Origin: Streptomyces sp. NBC_00190
Lineage (GTDB): Bacteria > Actinomycetota > Actinomycetes > Streptomycetales > Streptomycetaceae
Direction of reading: 5' to 3'
DNA: 64,000 nucleotides
NCBI RefSeq assembly: GCF_036203305.1
Contig: NZ_CP108131.1
Coordinates: 1,488,001 to 1,552,000, forward strand
Shown here: positions 27,202 through 35,800 of the stretch, piece by piece
How the letters are laid out: each line of letters opens with the position of its first letter
Numbering within the stretch: position 1 is the first letter of the stretch
The notes under the pieces: model-generated
What the model saw: only the letters and a program-made list of their open reading frames with translations
Told to the model about the DNA's origin: nothing
The model's database searches: none
Translations under genes and position numbers: made by a program

Positions 27202-27870
27202 ATGCTGCCGCGCCGCCGCACCGCTCCGCCCCACGACCCCGTCCACCACCCGCTCTTCGCCCGCGTCTACGCCCGCGCCAGCGAAGCCGCCGAGACCCGC
27301 GGCATCGCCGCCCTGCGCACCGAACTCCTCCACGGGGTGACCGGCCGCGTCATCGAAATCGGTGCCGGGAACGGCCTGAACTTCGCGCACTACCCGCGCG
27401 CCGTCTCCGAGGTCGTCGCCGTCGAACCGGAGCGCACCCTGCGCCGCCGCGCGGCCACGGCCGCCCTGCGCGCCGAGGTCCCCGTGGACATCGTGCCCGG
27501 CGCCGCGGAGGCCCTCCCGGTCAAGAGCGAGGCCTTCGACGCAGCCGTCGCCTCATTGGTGCTGTGCACCGTCCGGGACCTGCCCCGCTCCCTCGCCGAG
27601 CTGCACCGCGTGCTCCGCCCCGACGCCGAGCTGCGCTTCTTCGAGCACGGCCTCGCCCCCGGCCCCGGCATGGCCGCCGTCCAGCGCGCATTGGACCGTA
27701 CCGTCTGGCCCTTCCTGTTCGGCGGCTGCCACACGGCCCGCGACCCGCTCGCCGCGGTCGAGGCGGCCGGTTTCCGGATCGTCTCGCAGCGCAGCTTCCG
27801 GCTGCCCGAGCGCGGCCCGGCCTTCCCCACCTCCTACTGCGTCATCGGATCGGCCCGCCGAGTGGCGTGA
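27202..27870 (+). CDS. SAM-dependent methyltransferase (class I)
   Basis: 222 aa. ATG at 27202 with GGAGG 6 nt upstream. Motif I EIGAGNGLNFAHYP, acidic end of beta-2 VAVEPE, motif near GAAEALPVKSEAFD and VASLVLCTVRDLPRSL, then LRPDAELRFFEHG: the Methyltransf_11/UbiE-like layout. C-terminal half has WPFLFGGCHTARDP, resembling small phospholipid or thiol methyltransferases. Substrate unknown. Confidence 0.82.
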   Translation: MLPRRRTAPPHDPVHHPLFARVYARASEAAETRGIAALRTELLHGVTGRVIEIGAGNGLNFAHYPRAVSEVVAVEPERTLRRRAATAALRAEVPVDIVPGAAEALPVKSEAFDAAVASLVLCTVRDLPRSLAELHRVLRPDAELRFFEHGLAPGPGMAAVQRALDRTVWPFLFGGCHTARDPLAAVEAAGFRIVSQRSFRLPERGPAFPTSYCVIGSARRVA

Positions 27871-28174
27871 CCCGGCGCGCCGGCCGTTCCCGGGTCGCTC
27901 GCGCGGAAGCGCTCGACCCCCGCGGGATCGTCGCCGATACTCGTTCCCTCCGCGGCGGTCTTCCAGAACCGCCATCCGGCCCCGCTCCGCCAAAAGAATG
28001 ATCCGTTCTCTTTGCTCATCCTTTACCATGTGGGCAAAGAGTCCTCCTGATTGAAAGGTGTGAGCGTCCGCCCATGGGCGAGCCTCCCGGTCCACGACAA
28101 TCCCGCTGCCCCCGCTCGCGACACCGCGCGATGCCCCGCGTCCTGGCCGATCCTGGGACGGAGGTGATCGACCG
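27871..28174. other. Intergenic region before the CBS/CNNM pair
   Basis: No gene is supported. A 61-codon minus-strand reading (27834-28019) has no proper ribosome site. The region contains the inverted repeat at 28008-28041 and ends with GGAGG before the CNNM gene. Confidence 0.5.
28008..28041. promoter_or_regulatory. Inverted repeat, operator candidate
   Basis: CTCTTTGC and GCAAAGAG, perfect 8-bp arms separated by 18 bp, about 134 bp before the first CNNM gene, in a locally AT-rich stretch. Confidence 0.4.
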
Positions 28175-29578
28175 ATGACCGAGGTGCTCCTGCTCGTCGT
28201 GGCGCTGCTGCTCTGCATTGTCTGCGGGGTCTTCGTCGCGGCCGAGTTCTCGTTGACCACCGTCGAGCGCAGCGAGCTCGAACGGGCCGTCGACCGTGGC
28301 GAACCCGGGGCCGAGAGTGCCCTGGCGGCCGTCCGGACCCTCACGTTCCAGCTTTCCGGCGCCCAGCTCGGCATCACCGCGACCGGCCTGGTCATCGGCA
28401 TGATCTCGAAGCCGTCGATCGCCGCCCTGCTACAGGGACCGTTCGAAGCCATGGGGCTGTCGGCCGCCGCCGCTTCCTCCACCGCGCTGATCCTCGGCAC
28501 CGCCGTGTCGACCGTCGTGCTGATGGTCGTCGGCGAGCTGGTGCCCAAGAACTGGGCGATCTCCTCCCCGCTGGCCATCGCCAAGCGCGTGGCGACGACG
28601 CAGCGGGTCTTCAGCCGGGCCTTCAAGCCTCTGATCAGCCATCTCAACACCACCGCGAACCACATGGTCCGCCGCTTCGGCATGGAGCCGACAGAGGAGC
28701 TGGCCTCCGCGCGCACGCCGCAGGAGCTGGTCGCCCTCGCGCGGCACTCGGCGAAGGCGGGCGCGCTGGAGAAGGACACCGCCGAGCTGTTCGTGCGGAC
28801 CCTGAACCTCGCCGACCTGACCGCGGAGAACGTCATGACCCCGCGCGTCCAGGTCACCGCGCTCGACGTGCAGACGACCGCCGAGGACGTGGCGAACGCG
28901 ACGCTGGCCACCGGCCTGTCCCGCTTCCCGATCTACCGGGGCAGCCTCGACTCCGTCGTCGGCACCGTCCACATCAAGGACGTACTGGCCCTGTCCGCCG
29001 AGGTCCGGCGCCGGACCCCGGTGTCGCAGCTGCTGCGCGCCCCCCTCCTCGTGCCGGAGTCCCTGACCGTGGACCGGCTCCTGGACCGGCTGTCCGGGAA
29101 GCAGACGATGGCCGTGGTCATCGACGAGTACGGCGGTACGGCCGGTGTGGCCACGCTGGAGGACATCGTCGAGGAGGTCGTCGGCGAGGTCCGCGACGAG
29201 CACGACCCGCACGAGACCCCCGACCTGGCCCCGGCCGGTACGGACGATGCCGGACTGCGCCTCTACGCGGCCGACGGCGCCGCGCGCACCGACCAGCTCC
29301 AGCGGATCGGACTGCGCGTGCCGGAAGGCCCGTACGAGACCCTGGCCGGCCTGATTGCGACCGAACTGGGCCGGATCCCGGCCGTCGGCGACAGCCTTGA
29401 GCTGGACGGCTGGCTGCTGGAGGTGGTGGACGCCGGCGGTCGGCGGGCCGCGCGCGTGCTGCTGCACATGCCGGCCGAGCCGGTCGACGACGGCGCGGAC
29501 ACCCACTGGGACAAGCCCAAGGACAAGGGCAGGCACAGGGACAAGCACAAGCGCAGGGACGGGGATGAGGACCGATGA
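28175..29578 (+). CDS. CNNM-type membrane protein with CBS domains and CorC_HlyC domain
   Basis: 467 aa. ATG with GGAGG upstream. DUF21/CNNM transmembrane domain (residues 1-190; AAEFSLTTVERSELE, GAQLGITATGLVIG, MVVGELVPKNWAI), a CBS pair (VMTPRVQVTALD, SRFPIYRG, VVIDEYGGTAGVATLEDIVEE), then a CorC_HlyC domain ending near LLHMPAEPV. Probably a Mg/Co transporter or efflux regulator. The tail is a charged Asp/Lys/Arg run (KPKDKGRHRDKHKRRDGDED). Overlaps its paralogue by 4 bp. Confidence 0.92.
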   Translation: MTEVLLLVVALLLCIVCGVFVAAEFSLTTVERSELERAVDRGEPGAESALAAVRTLTFQLSGAQLGITATGLVIGMISKPSIAALLQGPFEAMGLSAAAASSTALILGTAVSTVVLMVVGELVPKNWAISSPLAIAKRVATTQRVFSRAFKPLISHLNTTANHMVRRFGMEPTEELASARTPQELVALARHSAKAGALEKDTAELFVRTLNLADLTAENVMTPRVQVTALDVQTTAEDVANATLATGLSRFPIYRGSLDSVVGTVHIKDVLALSAEVRRRTPVSQLLRAPLLVPESLTVDRLLDRLSGKQTMAVVIDEYGGTAGVATLEDIVEEVVGEVRDEHDPHETPDLAPAGTDDAGLRLYAADGAARTDQLQRIGLRVPEGPYETLAGLIATELGRIPAVGDSLELDGWLLEVVDAGGRRAARVLLHMPAEPVDDGADTHWDKPKDKGRHRDKHKRRDGDEDR

Positions 29579-30594
29579 CCGCCGTCCAATTGCTGATCGG
29601 CCTGGCGACCCTGGTCGTCAACGCCTTCTTCGTCGGCGCGGAGTTCGCTCTGATCTCGGTCCGCCGCAGCCAGATCGAGCCGTACGCCGAGCAGGGCGAC
29701 CGGCGGGGCCGGGCGGTCCTGTGGGGACTGGAGCACGTATCGGCCCTGATGGCGGCGGCCCAGCTCGGCATCACGCTGTGCACCCTGGTGCTGGGCGTGG
29801 TGGCCGAACCGGCGATCGCCCACCTGCTGACCCCCCTGTTCGACCTCATCGGGGTGCCGGCCGCGCTGACGCACGCGATCTCCTTCGTGGTGGCGCTGGC
29901 GCTGGCGACGTACCTGCACATGCTCTTCGGCGAGATGGTGCCGAAGAACGTGGCACTGTCCGAGCCGGTGCGCACCGCGCTGCTGCTGGGGCCCCCGCTG
30001 GTGACCGTGACGCGGGCGCTCCGTCCGGTGATCTTCGCGATCAACGCCTTCGCCAACGCCCTGCTGCGCCTGCTGCGGGTGGAGGTGAAGGACGAGGTCG
30101 CGGCGACCTTCTCGGACGACGAGCTGGCGCGCATGGTCAAGGACTCCAGCGAGGCCGGGCTCCTCGACGACCGGGCGCGCGAGCGGCTGCACGACGCCCT
30201 GGAGCTGGGTCGCCGGCCGGTCACCGATGTGGTGCTGCCGGCGGGCCAGGTGGTCTCGGCCCGGGAGGGGATCACTCCGGCCGGGCTGGAGCGTCTCTCG
30301 GCCGAAACCGGGTACTCCCGGTTCCCGGTGGTCGACGGCCAGCACCGGATCCTGGGCTACCTGCACGTCAAGGACGCCCTGGACGCCGAGGCGCGGAACG
30401 AGCCGTTCCCGGTGTCGGCGCTGCGGCTGATCGCCCAGGTACGGGCGGAGACCCCGCTGGACGACGTGCTGACCGCCATGCGGCGCAGCCGTACGCACCT
30501 GGCCGCGGTGCTGGGGCCGGACGGCGCCATGACGGGCCTGGTGACGATGGAGGACGTGCTGCGCGAGCTGTTCGACCGGCCGGCCTCCGCGTAG
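29575..30594 (+). CDS. CNNM-type membrane protein with CBS domains, second paralogue
   Basis: 339 aa. ATG overlaps the upstream stop (ATGA). Same DUF21 core (GAEFALISVRRSQIE, AAQLGITLCTLVLGVV, FGEMVPKNVALS) and a CBS pair (VLPAGQVVSARE, SRFPVVDGQH, LVTMEDVLRELFDRP), but no CorC_HlyC domain. The tandem pair probably forms a heterodimer (inference). Confidence 0.92.
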   Translation: MTAVQLLIGLATLVVNAFFVGAEFALISVRRSQIEPYAEQGDRRGRAVLWGLEHVSALMAAAQLGITLCTLVLGVVAEPAIAHLLTPLFDLIGVPAALTHAISFVVALALATYLHMLFGEMVPKNVALSEPVRTALLLGPPLVTVTRALRPVIFAINAFANALLRLLRVEVKDEVAATFSDDELARMVKDSSEAGLLDDRARERLHDALELGRRPVTDVVLPAGQVVSAREGITPAGLERLSAETGYSRFPVVDGQHRILGYLHVKDALDAEARNEPFPVSALRLIAQVRAETPLDDVLTAMRRSRTHLAAVLGPDGAMTGLVTMEDVLRELFDRPASA

Positions 30595-30618
30595 CCCGTC
30601 GTACGGAACCGTGTCGGT

Positions 30619-30640
30619 CCCCGGCCCTGCGGGGCCGGGG
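30619..30640. terminator. Hairpin terminator after the CNNM pair
   Basis: CCCCGGCCC-tgcg-GGGCCGGGG, a perfect 9-bp stem with a 4-nt loop, 25 bp past the stop codon. Confidence 0.7.
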
Positions 30641-30650
30641 TACCACGCGG

Positions 30651-30656
30651 TAACAT
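30651..30656 (+). promoter_or_regulatory. -10 box of short-leader or leaderless GDSL hydrolase gene
   Basis: TAACAT ends 10 nt before the ATG at 30667. No Shine-Dalgarno is present. Confidence 0.4.
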
Positions 30657-30666
30657 CACTCCCGCC

Positions 30667-31458
30667 ATGGAGATGAATGCGCGCTACACCAGTTTCGTCG
30701 CGGTCGGCGACTCCTTCACGGAGGGCATGTCCGACCTGCTCCCGGACGGCTCCTACCGGGGCTGGGCCGACCTGCTGGCCGCCCGCCTCGCGGCGCGCGA
30801 GCCGAGCCTTCGCTACGCGAACCTCGCGGTCCGCGGGAAGCTCATCGGGCAGATCGTCGAGGAGCAGGTTCCGGCGGCCGCGGCCATGGGCGCCGACGTG
30901 GTGACCCTGGTCGGGGGGCTGAACGACGCGCTGCGCCCCAAGGTGGACATGGGCCGGGTACGGGGTCACCTGGAGGCGGCCGTGGAGCTCCTCGCCCCCT
31001 CCTGCAAGCACCTGGTCCTGATGCGGTCTCCGGGGCGCAACGGGCCGGTGATGGATCGTTTCCGGCCCCGGATGGAAGAGCTCTTCGGCATCATCGAGGA
31101 ACTCTCCACACGGCACGGAGCCCTGGTGGTGGACCTGTACGGGGCGCCGGTGCTCGCCGACCCCCGCATGTGGGACGTGGACCGCCTGCACCTCACGGCC
31201 GAAGGCCACCGCCGGGTGGCGGAGGCCGTCTGGCAGACCCTGGGCCTGCCCGCCGAGCAGGACTGGCACACCGAACTGCCCGCCGCCGTCCCCCCGGGCT
31301 GGGCGGTACGCCGGTCCCAGGACCTGAACTTCGCCCGCCGGCACCTGCTCCCCTGGGTCGGCCGCCGCTTGACGGGCCGCTCCTCCGGGGACGGCCGCCC
31401 GGCCAAGCGCCCGGAGCTGCTCCCGTACGAGCCGGCCGCGGGCGATCTGCTCTCGTAG
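30667..31458 (+). CDS. SGNH/GDSL-family hydrolase
   Basis: 263 aa. Block I AVGDSFTEG with catalytic Ser16, block II AVRGK, block III VGGLNDAL with the oxyanion Asn, and block V DVDRLHLTAEGH with catalytic Asp and His. No signal peptide, so probably intracellular. Substrate could be an acyl ester or carbohydrate acetate. The C-terminal 60 residues (PPGWAVRRSQDLNFARRHLL) are a basic extension. An in-frame ATG two codons downstream is an alternative start. Confidence 0.88.
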   Translation: MEMNARYTSFVAVGDSFTEGMSDLLPDGSYRGWADLLAARLAAREPSLRYANLAVRGKLIGQIVEEQVPAAAAMGADVVTLVGGLNDALRPKVDMGRVRGHLEAAVELLAPSCKHLVLMRSPGRNGPVMDRFRPRMEELFGIIEELSTRHGALVVDLYGAPVLADPRMWDVDRLHLTAEGHRRVAEAVWQTLGLPAEQDWHTELPAAVPPGWAVRRSQDLNFARRHLLPWVGRRLTGRSSGDGRPAKRPELLPYEPAAGDLLS

Positions 31459-31488
31459 CAAGACACAATCGGGACCGGGGTCCCTACC

Positions 31489-31500
31489 TGCGTAAACGCA
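31489..31500. promoter_or_regulatory. Short palindrome upstream of purB
   Basis: TGCGT-AA-ACGCA, 5-bp arms, 16 bp before the purB -10 box. May be a regulator site; weak. Confidence 0.25.
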
Positions 31501-31515
31501 CAGCCGCAGCCCAAG

Positions 31516-31521
31516 TAGAAT
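31516..31521 (+). promoter_or_regulatory. -10 box of leaderless purB transcript
   Basis: TAGAAT ends 8 nt before the GTG at 31530; no Shine-Dalgarno. Confidence 0.5.
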
Positions 31522-31529
31522 CCCTACAC

Positions 31530-32963
31530 GTGACTGCCAAGCCCCGCATCCCCAATGTCCTGGCCGGCCGCTACGCCTCCGCGGAGCTCGCCGTCCTGTG
31601 GTCCCCCGAGTACAAGGTGACGCTGGAGCGGCGGCTGTGGCTCGCCGTGCTGCGCGCCCAGAAGGACCTCGGTATCGAGGTCCCCGACGCGGCCCTCGCC
31701 GATTACGAGCGCGTCCTCGAAACGGTCGACCTCGCCTCCATCGCGGAGCGCGAGAAGGTTACCCGGCACGACGTGAAGGCCCGTATCGAGGAGTTCAACG
31801 CCCTCGCCGGTCACGAGCACGTCCACAAGGGCATGACTTCGCGCGACCTCACCGAGAACGTCGAGCAGCTGCAGATCCGGCTCTCGCTGGAACTGGCCCG
31901 TGACCGCACGGTCGCCGTCCTGGCGCGCCTCGGCAAGCTGGCGGGCGAGCACGCCGAGCTGGTCATGGCCGGCCGCTCCCACAACGTCGCCGCGCAGGCG
32001 ACCACGCTGGGCAAGCGCTTCGCGACCGCGGCCGACGAACTGCTCGTCGCCTACGACCGCCTCGAGGACCTGCTGGGCCGCTACCCGCTGCGCGGCATCA
32101 AGGGCCCGGTCGGCACCGCCCAGGACATGCTCGACCTGCTCGGCGGCGACGCGGCCAAGCTCGCCGAGCTGGAGCAGCGCATCGCCGCCCACCTCGGCTT
32201 CGCCCAGGCCTTCACCTCGGTCGGCCAGGTCTACCCGCGCTCGCTCGACTACGACGTGGTCACCGCCCTGGTGCAGCTGGCCGCCGCCCCGTCCTCGATC
32301 GCCAAGACGATCCGGCTGATGGCCGGCCACGAGCTGGTCACCGAGGGCTTCAAGCCCGGCCAGGTCGGCTCCTCCGCGATGCCGCACAAGATGAACACCC
32401 GCTCCTGTGAGCGCGTGAACGGCCTGATGGTCATCCTGCGCGGCTACGCCTCGATGACCGGCGAGCTGGCCGGCGACCAGTGGAACGAGGGCGACGTCTC
32501 CTGCTCCGTGGTCCGCCGCGTGGCCCTTCCGGACGCCTTCTTCGCCTTCGACGGCCTCCTGGAGACCTTCCTGACGGTCATGGACGAATTCGGCGCCTTC
32601 CCGGCCGTCGTCGCCCGCGAGCTGGACCGCTACCTTCCGTTCCTCGCGACCACCAAGGTCCTGATGGGCGCGGTACGGGCCGGGGTGGGCCGCGAAGCGG
32701 CCCACGAGGTCATCAAGGAGCACGCGGTGGCCTCCGCGCTCGCCATGCGCGAGCAGGGCGCCGAGCGCAATGAGCTGCTGGACAAGCTGGCCGCCGACGA
32801 GCGGATGCCGCTGGACCGCTCCCAGCTCGACGCCCTGATGGCCGACAAGCTGTCCTTCACCGGCGCCGCGGGTGACCAGGTCGCGGCGGTGGTCTCGCGT
32901 ATCGAGGCGATCGCCAAGCAGCACCCGGAGGCCGCCGGGTACGCGCCGGGGTCGATCCTCTGA
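31530..32963 (+). CDS. purB: Adenylosuccinate lyase
   Basis: 477 aa from GTG (VTAKPRIPNVLAGRYASAE). Fumarase/aspartase fold: HEHVHKGMTSRDLTENV, catalytic-His region GRSHNVAAQATTLGKR and the mobile signature loop SSAMPHKMNTRSCERV. It cleaves SAICAR to AICAR and adenylosuccinate to AMP in purine synthesis. A longer N-terminal reading has no ribosome site. Its stop overlaps the likely mug start. Confidence 0.96.
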   Translation: MTAKPRIPNVLAGRYASAELAVLWSPEYKVTLERRLWLAVLRAQKDLGIEVPDAALADYERVLETVDLASIAEREKVTRHDVKARIEEFNALAGHEHVHKGMTSRDLTENVEQLQIRLSLELARDRTVAVLARLGKLAGEHAELVMAGRSHNVAAQATTLGKRFATAADELLVAYDRLEDLLGRYPLRGIKGPVGTAQDMLDLLGGDAAKLAELEQRIAAHLGFAQAFTSVGQVYPRSLDYDVVTALVQLAAAPSSIAKTIRLMAGHELVTEGFKPGQVGSSAMPHKMNTRSCERVNGLMVILRGYASMTGELAGDQWNEGDVSCSVVRRVALPDAFFAFDGLLETFLTVMDEFGAFPAVVARELDRYLPFLATTKVLMGAVRAGVGREAAHEVIKEHAVASALAMREQGAERNELLDKLAADERMPLDRSQLDALMADKLSFTGAAGDQVAAVVSRIEAIAKQHPEAAGYAPGSIL

Positions 32964-33508
32964 CGCCCGACGAGCTGAGCGCCGCCCGCGACCGCGTCCT
33001 CCCGGACGTGGTCGCGGGCGGTCTGCGTGTGCTCTTCTGCGGCATCAACCCAGGTCTCCTCTCCGCCGCCACGGGCCACCACTTCGCCCGCCCCGGCAAC
33101 CGTTTCTGGCCCGTCCTGCACCTGTCGGGCTTCACTCCGCGGCGCCTGGCCCCCGCGGAGCAGGAAGAGCTGCTGACCTACCGTCTCGGCATCACCAATG
33201 TCGTGGCCCGCGCCACGGCCCGCGCCGACGAGCTGAGCGCCGAGGAGTTCCGCGAGGGCGGCCGAATTCTGACGGCCAAGGTGGAACTGCTGCGCCCCCA
33301 GTGGCTGGCGGTCGTCGGCGTGACCGCCTACCGCACCGCCTTCGGCGAGCGCAAGGCTCAGATCGGCCCCCAGGACCGGACCATCGGCTCGACCCGCGTC
33401 TGGGCCCTCCCCAACCCCAGCGGCCTCAACGCCCACTGGACCGCCGAGTCCATGGCCCAGGAGTACGCCCGCCTCCGCGCGGTGGCCGAGTCTTCCGACG
33501 GACCCTAA
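32960..33508 (+). CDS. mug: G/U mismatch-specific uracil-DNA glycosylase, probable CTG start
   Basis: Mug/TDG motifs FCGINPG and LPNPSGLNAHW flank GHHFARPGNRFWPVLHLSGF. It removes U or T mispaired with G. In frame and without a stop, TPDELSAARDRVLPDVVAGG precedes the first GTG (33008). The only start codons upstream are a CTG at 32960, overlapping the purB TGA (CTGA), and a CTG at 32975. Family members as I recall them start with MTP(E/D)EL, so CTG at 32960 (182 aa) is favoured; GTG at 33008 gives 166 aa. Confidence 0.85.
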   Translation: MTPDELSAARDRVLPDVVAGGLRVLFCGINPGLLSAATGHHFARPGNRFWPVLHLSGFTPRRLAPAEQEELLTYRLGITNVVARATARADELSAEEFREGGRILTAKVELLRPQWLAVVGVTAYRTAFGERKAQIGPQDRTIGSTRVWALPNPSGLNAHWTAESMAQEYARLRAVAESSDGP

Positions 33509-33524
33509 GCGGCCTCGGCCCGCC

Positions 33525-33962
33525 TCACGGCGGGTCGATCACGGTGACCCCTGCCATCAGCAGGTAGGGGTCCTCGCTGTCCCACTGCGCCACGTAGGCC
33601 ACCAGCCACCGCTCCTCGGCCCGCCACAAGTGCACGTGGTCGGTGGTGCTGCTCACCTCGTCCCACGGCTCCGGTATCTCCTCCCCGTCGAACCCCCGGT
33701 CCAGCAGCGACCCGACGCTGAAGACCTGCTGCTCCCCCCACCGGTCGGCCAGGGCCTGGGTGAGCGCTCCGTACTCGGCTGCGATCTGGCCGGCCGCCTC
33801 GGCCCGGCCCGATCCGTCGTCGTCCCAGAAATCCCGCGTCCGGCTCAGCTGGACGAGGTGGTAACCCGGGCCGCTGCCCTGCCCGCCGGACCGGACCGGC
33901 TCGGGCGGGAACTCCTTCGCCCTGAGCCGGTCGATCGTGTCGAGATGCTCTGCCGTGGTCAT
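33525..33962 (-). CDS. Hypothetical protein, 145 aa
   Basis: Soluble, acidic protein with MTTAEHLDTIDRLRAKEFPP, then DHVHLWRAEERWLVAYVAQW near the C-terminus and an end at GVTVIDPP. No known motif is visible; the Trp-rich, strand-like second half could be a small beta-sheet domain. Convergent with mug. Minus-strand GATACT ends 6 nt before the ATG, so a leaderless transcript is likely. Confidence 0.65.
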   Translation of the reverse strand: MTTAEHLDTIDRLRAKEFPPEPVRSGGQGSGPGYHLVQLSRTRDFWDDDGSGRAEAAGQIAAEYGALTQALADRWGEQQVFSVGSLLDRGFDGEEIPEPWDEVSSTTDHVHLWRAEERWLVAYVAQWDSEDPYLLMAGVTVIDPP

Positions 33963-33968
33963 ACCGTC

Positions 33969-33974
33969 AGTATC
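33969..33974 (-). promoter_or_regulatory. -10-like box of leaderless hypothetical gene
   Basis: GATACT on the minus strand ends 6 nt before the ATG at 33962; no Shine-Dalgarno. Confidence 0.4.
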
Positions 33975-34002
33975 CCGACCCCCACTGACAACTGGCCCGG
34001 CG

Positions 34003-34752
34003 TCACGCGTCCCGTCGCCGCATCGCGATCCACCCGGCGACCAGCGTGACCACCGCCCAGAGCGCCATCACGCCCAGACCGGTCCACGGCCCGAGGTCAC
34101 CGTGCGCCTCCGTCCGCAGCACCATCTGCCCGGCGCGGTCCGGCATGTACTGCCCGATTCCGCTCGCCGCACCGGAGACGACGAAGGAGACCAGCAGGAC
34201 GAACGGTATGAGGATGCTCAGCACAGCCGTCCCGCTGCGCAGCACCGCCGTCAGGCCGGCGGCGAACAGCGTCATCAGGGTCAGGTAGAGGCCACAGCCG
34301 ACGACCGCCCGTACGGTGCCCGGGGCGCCCGGTTCGAGGGCGTACGGGCCCATGAACGCCTGGCCGCCCAGGAAGGTCAGGAGACCGGTGATCTGACCCA
34401 TGACGAGGGCGAGTCCGCCGACGATCGAGATCTTCGACAGATAGAACCGGGTGCGGTCGGGTACGGCGGCGAGGCTCGTGCGCAGGCCTCCGTTGTGGAA
34501 CTCGGCGGAGAAGGCGCTCGCGCCGAAGGCGATGGCCGCTATCTGCCCGAAGTTGAGTCCGTAGAAGGCGGCGAGCAGCGGATCGTCTCCCATGCTGCCT
34601 TCCTCGGCCGTTCCTATCAGCGCGGCCGTGAGCGTCTGTATCCCCGCAGTGGCGACGAGGACGGATATGAACGACCCGAGGGTGCCCCGAAGGGACCGGA
34701 TCTTGATCCATTCCGAGTGCAGGACGGGGATCGTGGGCAGAGCGGCGCGCAT
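34003..34752 (-). CDS. ABC transporter permease (ABC-2 type)
   Basis: 249 aa. ATG at 34752 with GGAGG 7 nt upstream. HSEWIKIRSLRGT is the typical N-terminal amphipathic motif of ABC-2 permeases, followed by six hydrophobic segments (about 25-45, 68-85, 107-130, 148-170, 178-200, 222-242). Second gene of an ABC exporter operon, 28 bp after its ATPase. Substrate unknown; context is a two-component system on the other strand. Confidence 0.9.
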   Translation of the reverse strand: MRAALPTIPVLHSEWIKIRSLRGTLGSFISVLVATAGIQTLTAALIGTAEEGSMGDDPLLAAFYGLNFGQIAAIAFGASAFSAEFHNGGLRTSLAAVPDRTRFYLSKISIVGGLALVMGQITGLLTFLGGQAFMGPYALEPGAPGTVRAVVGCGLYLTLMTLFAAGLTAVLRSGTAVLSILIPFVLLVSFVVSGAASGIGQYMPDRAGQMVLRTEAHGDLGPWTGLGVMALWAVVTLVAGWIAMRRRDA

Positions 34753-34780
34753 GGCGGTGCCTCCTTGAAAGTGGGGACGG

Positions 34781-35692
34781 TCAGTGGGTCGCGGCGAACT
34801 GGGCATGGCCGGCGGTGAGATCGAGATACGCCTGCTCCAGCGAGGCGCGCTCGTCGGAGAGCTCCAGCACGGGAACGCCCTCCCGGGCGGCCATGGCGCC
34901 GACCTGCTCCGCCTGTATGCCCTCGACGGTCCAGCGCCCGCCGTCGGCGCTCACCAGCTCGAAGCCCTCCCGGGCGAGGGCGGCCCGCAGCCGTGCCGGG
35001 TCCGAGGTGCGCACCCGTACCCGGGGGGTGCTGCGGGCGGCGATGAACTCCTCCATCGCGGTGTCGGCCAGCAGCTTGCCCCGGCCCAGCACGACGAGGT
35101 GGTCGGCCAGAGCAGCGGTCTCGGACATGAGGTGGCTGGAGACCAGGACGGTCCGTCCCTCGGCGGCGAGTGAGCGCATCAGCTCGCGGATCCAGATGAT
35201 GCCTTCGGGGTCCAGCCCGTTGGTCGGCTCGTCCAGCAGCACGACTCCGGGATCGCCCAGCAGCGCCGCGGCGATCCCGAGCCGCTGGCGCATGCCCAGC
35301 GAGAACTTCTTGACCCGGCGCCTGGCCGCCGAGGCTATCCCGGCCTGTTCCAGCACCTCTTCCACCCGGCGCATCGGGATCCGGTTGGTGGCCGCGAGGA
35401 AACGCAAGTGGTCCCGGGCGGTGCGCCCGCCGTGGATCGACTGCGGGTCCAGGAGTGCGCCCACCCGGTGCAACGGGTCGGTGAAGCCGGTGTACCGCCG
35501 CCCTCCGATGGTGGCCGTCCCGGAGGTCGGCCGGTCCAGCCCCAGCAGCAGACGCATCGTCGTGGACTTGCCGGCGCCGTTGGGTCCCAGGAATCCGGTT
35601 ACCCGGCCGGGCAGAACATCGAACGTAAGGTGGTCCACGGCACGGGTGCCGTCGTATTCCCTGGTCAGTTCCCGGATCTCGATGCTGTTCAT
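34781..35692 (-). CDS. ABC transporter ATP-binding protein
   Basis: 303 aa. Walker A GPNGAGKST, Q-loop region LLDPQSIHGG, signature FSLGMRQRLGIA (degenerate but in place), Walker B VVLLDEPTNGLDPEG and H-loop SSHLMSE. Long C-terminal domain typical of drug or lantibiotic-type exporters. Divergent from a histidine kinase, suggesting regulation by that two-component system. Confidence 0.94.
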   Translation of the reverse strand: MNSIEIRELTREYDGTRAVDHLTFDVLPGRVTGFLGPNGAGKSTTMRLLLGLDRPTSGTATIGGRRYTGFTDPLHRVGALLDPQSIHGGRTARDHLRFLAATNRIPMRRVEEVLEQAGIASAARRRVKKFSLGMRQRLGIAAALLGDPGVVLLDEPTNGLDPEGIIWIRELMRSLAAEGRTVLVSSHLMSETAALADHLVVLGRGKLLADTAMEEFIAARSTPRVRVRTSDPARLRAALAREGFELVSADGGRWTVEGIQAEQVGAMAAREGVPVLELSDERASLEQAYLDLTAGHAQFAATH

Positions 35693-35728
35693 GACTCAAG
35701 ACTCGCCGCCGGGCCCACCCCCTTCCCT

Positions 35729-35768
35729 CCCCCACGTGGGGGGTTCGTCTCCCCCGCACGGGGGAGAC
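35729..35768. promoter_or_regulatory. Two adjacent GC palindromes in divergent promoter
   Basis: CCCCCACGTGGGGG (35729-35742, perfect) and GTCTCCCCC-gcac-GGGGGAGAC (35747-35768, perfect 9-bp arms) lie in the 108-bp gap between the ABC and kinase genes. They could be response-regulator sites, or hairpins ending transcription from either side. Confidence 0.4.
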
Positions 35769-35800
35769 GGTGGCCGTGGTCCGACTGCCAGGATGAGGAC

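Noticed and set aside
27834..28019. 61-codon minus-strand reading MSKENGSFFWRSG...
   Set aside because: Only an AAAGG touches its ATG, with no proper spacing; it overlaps the methyltransferase 3' end and shows no family features.
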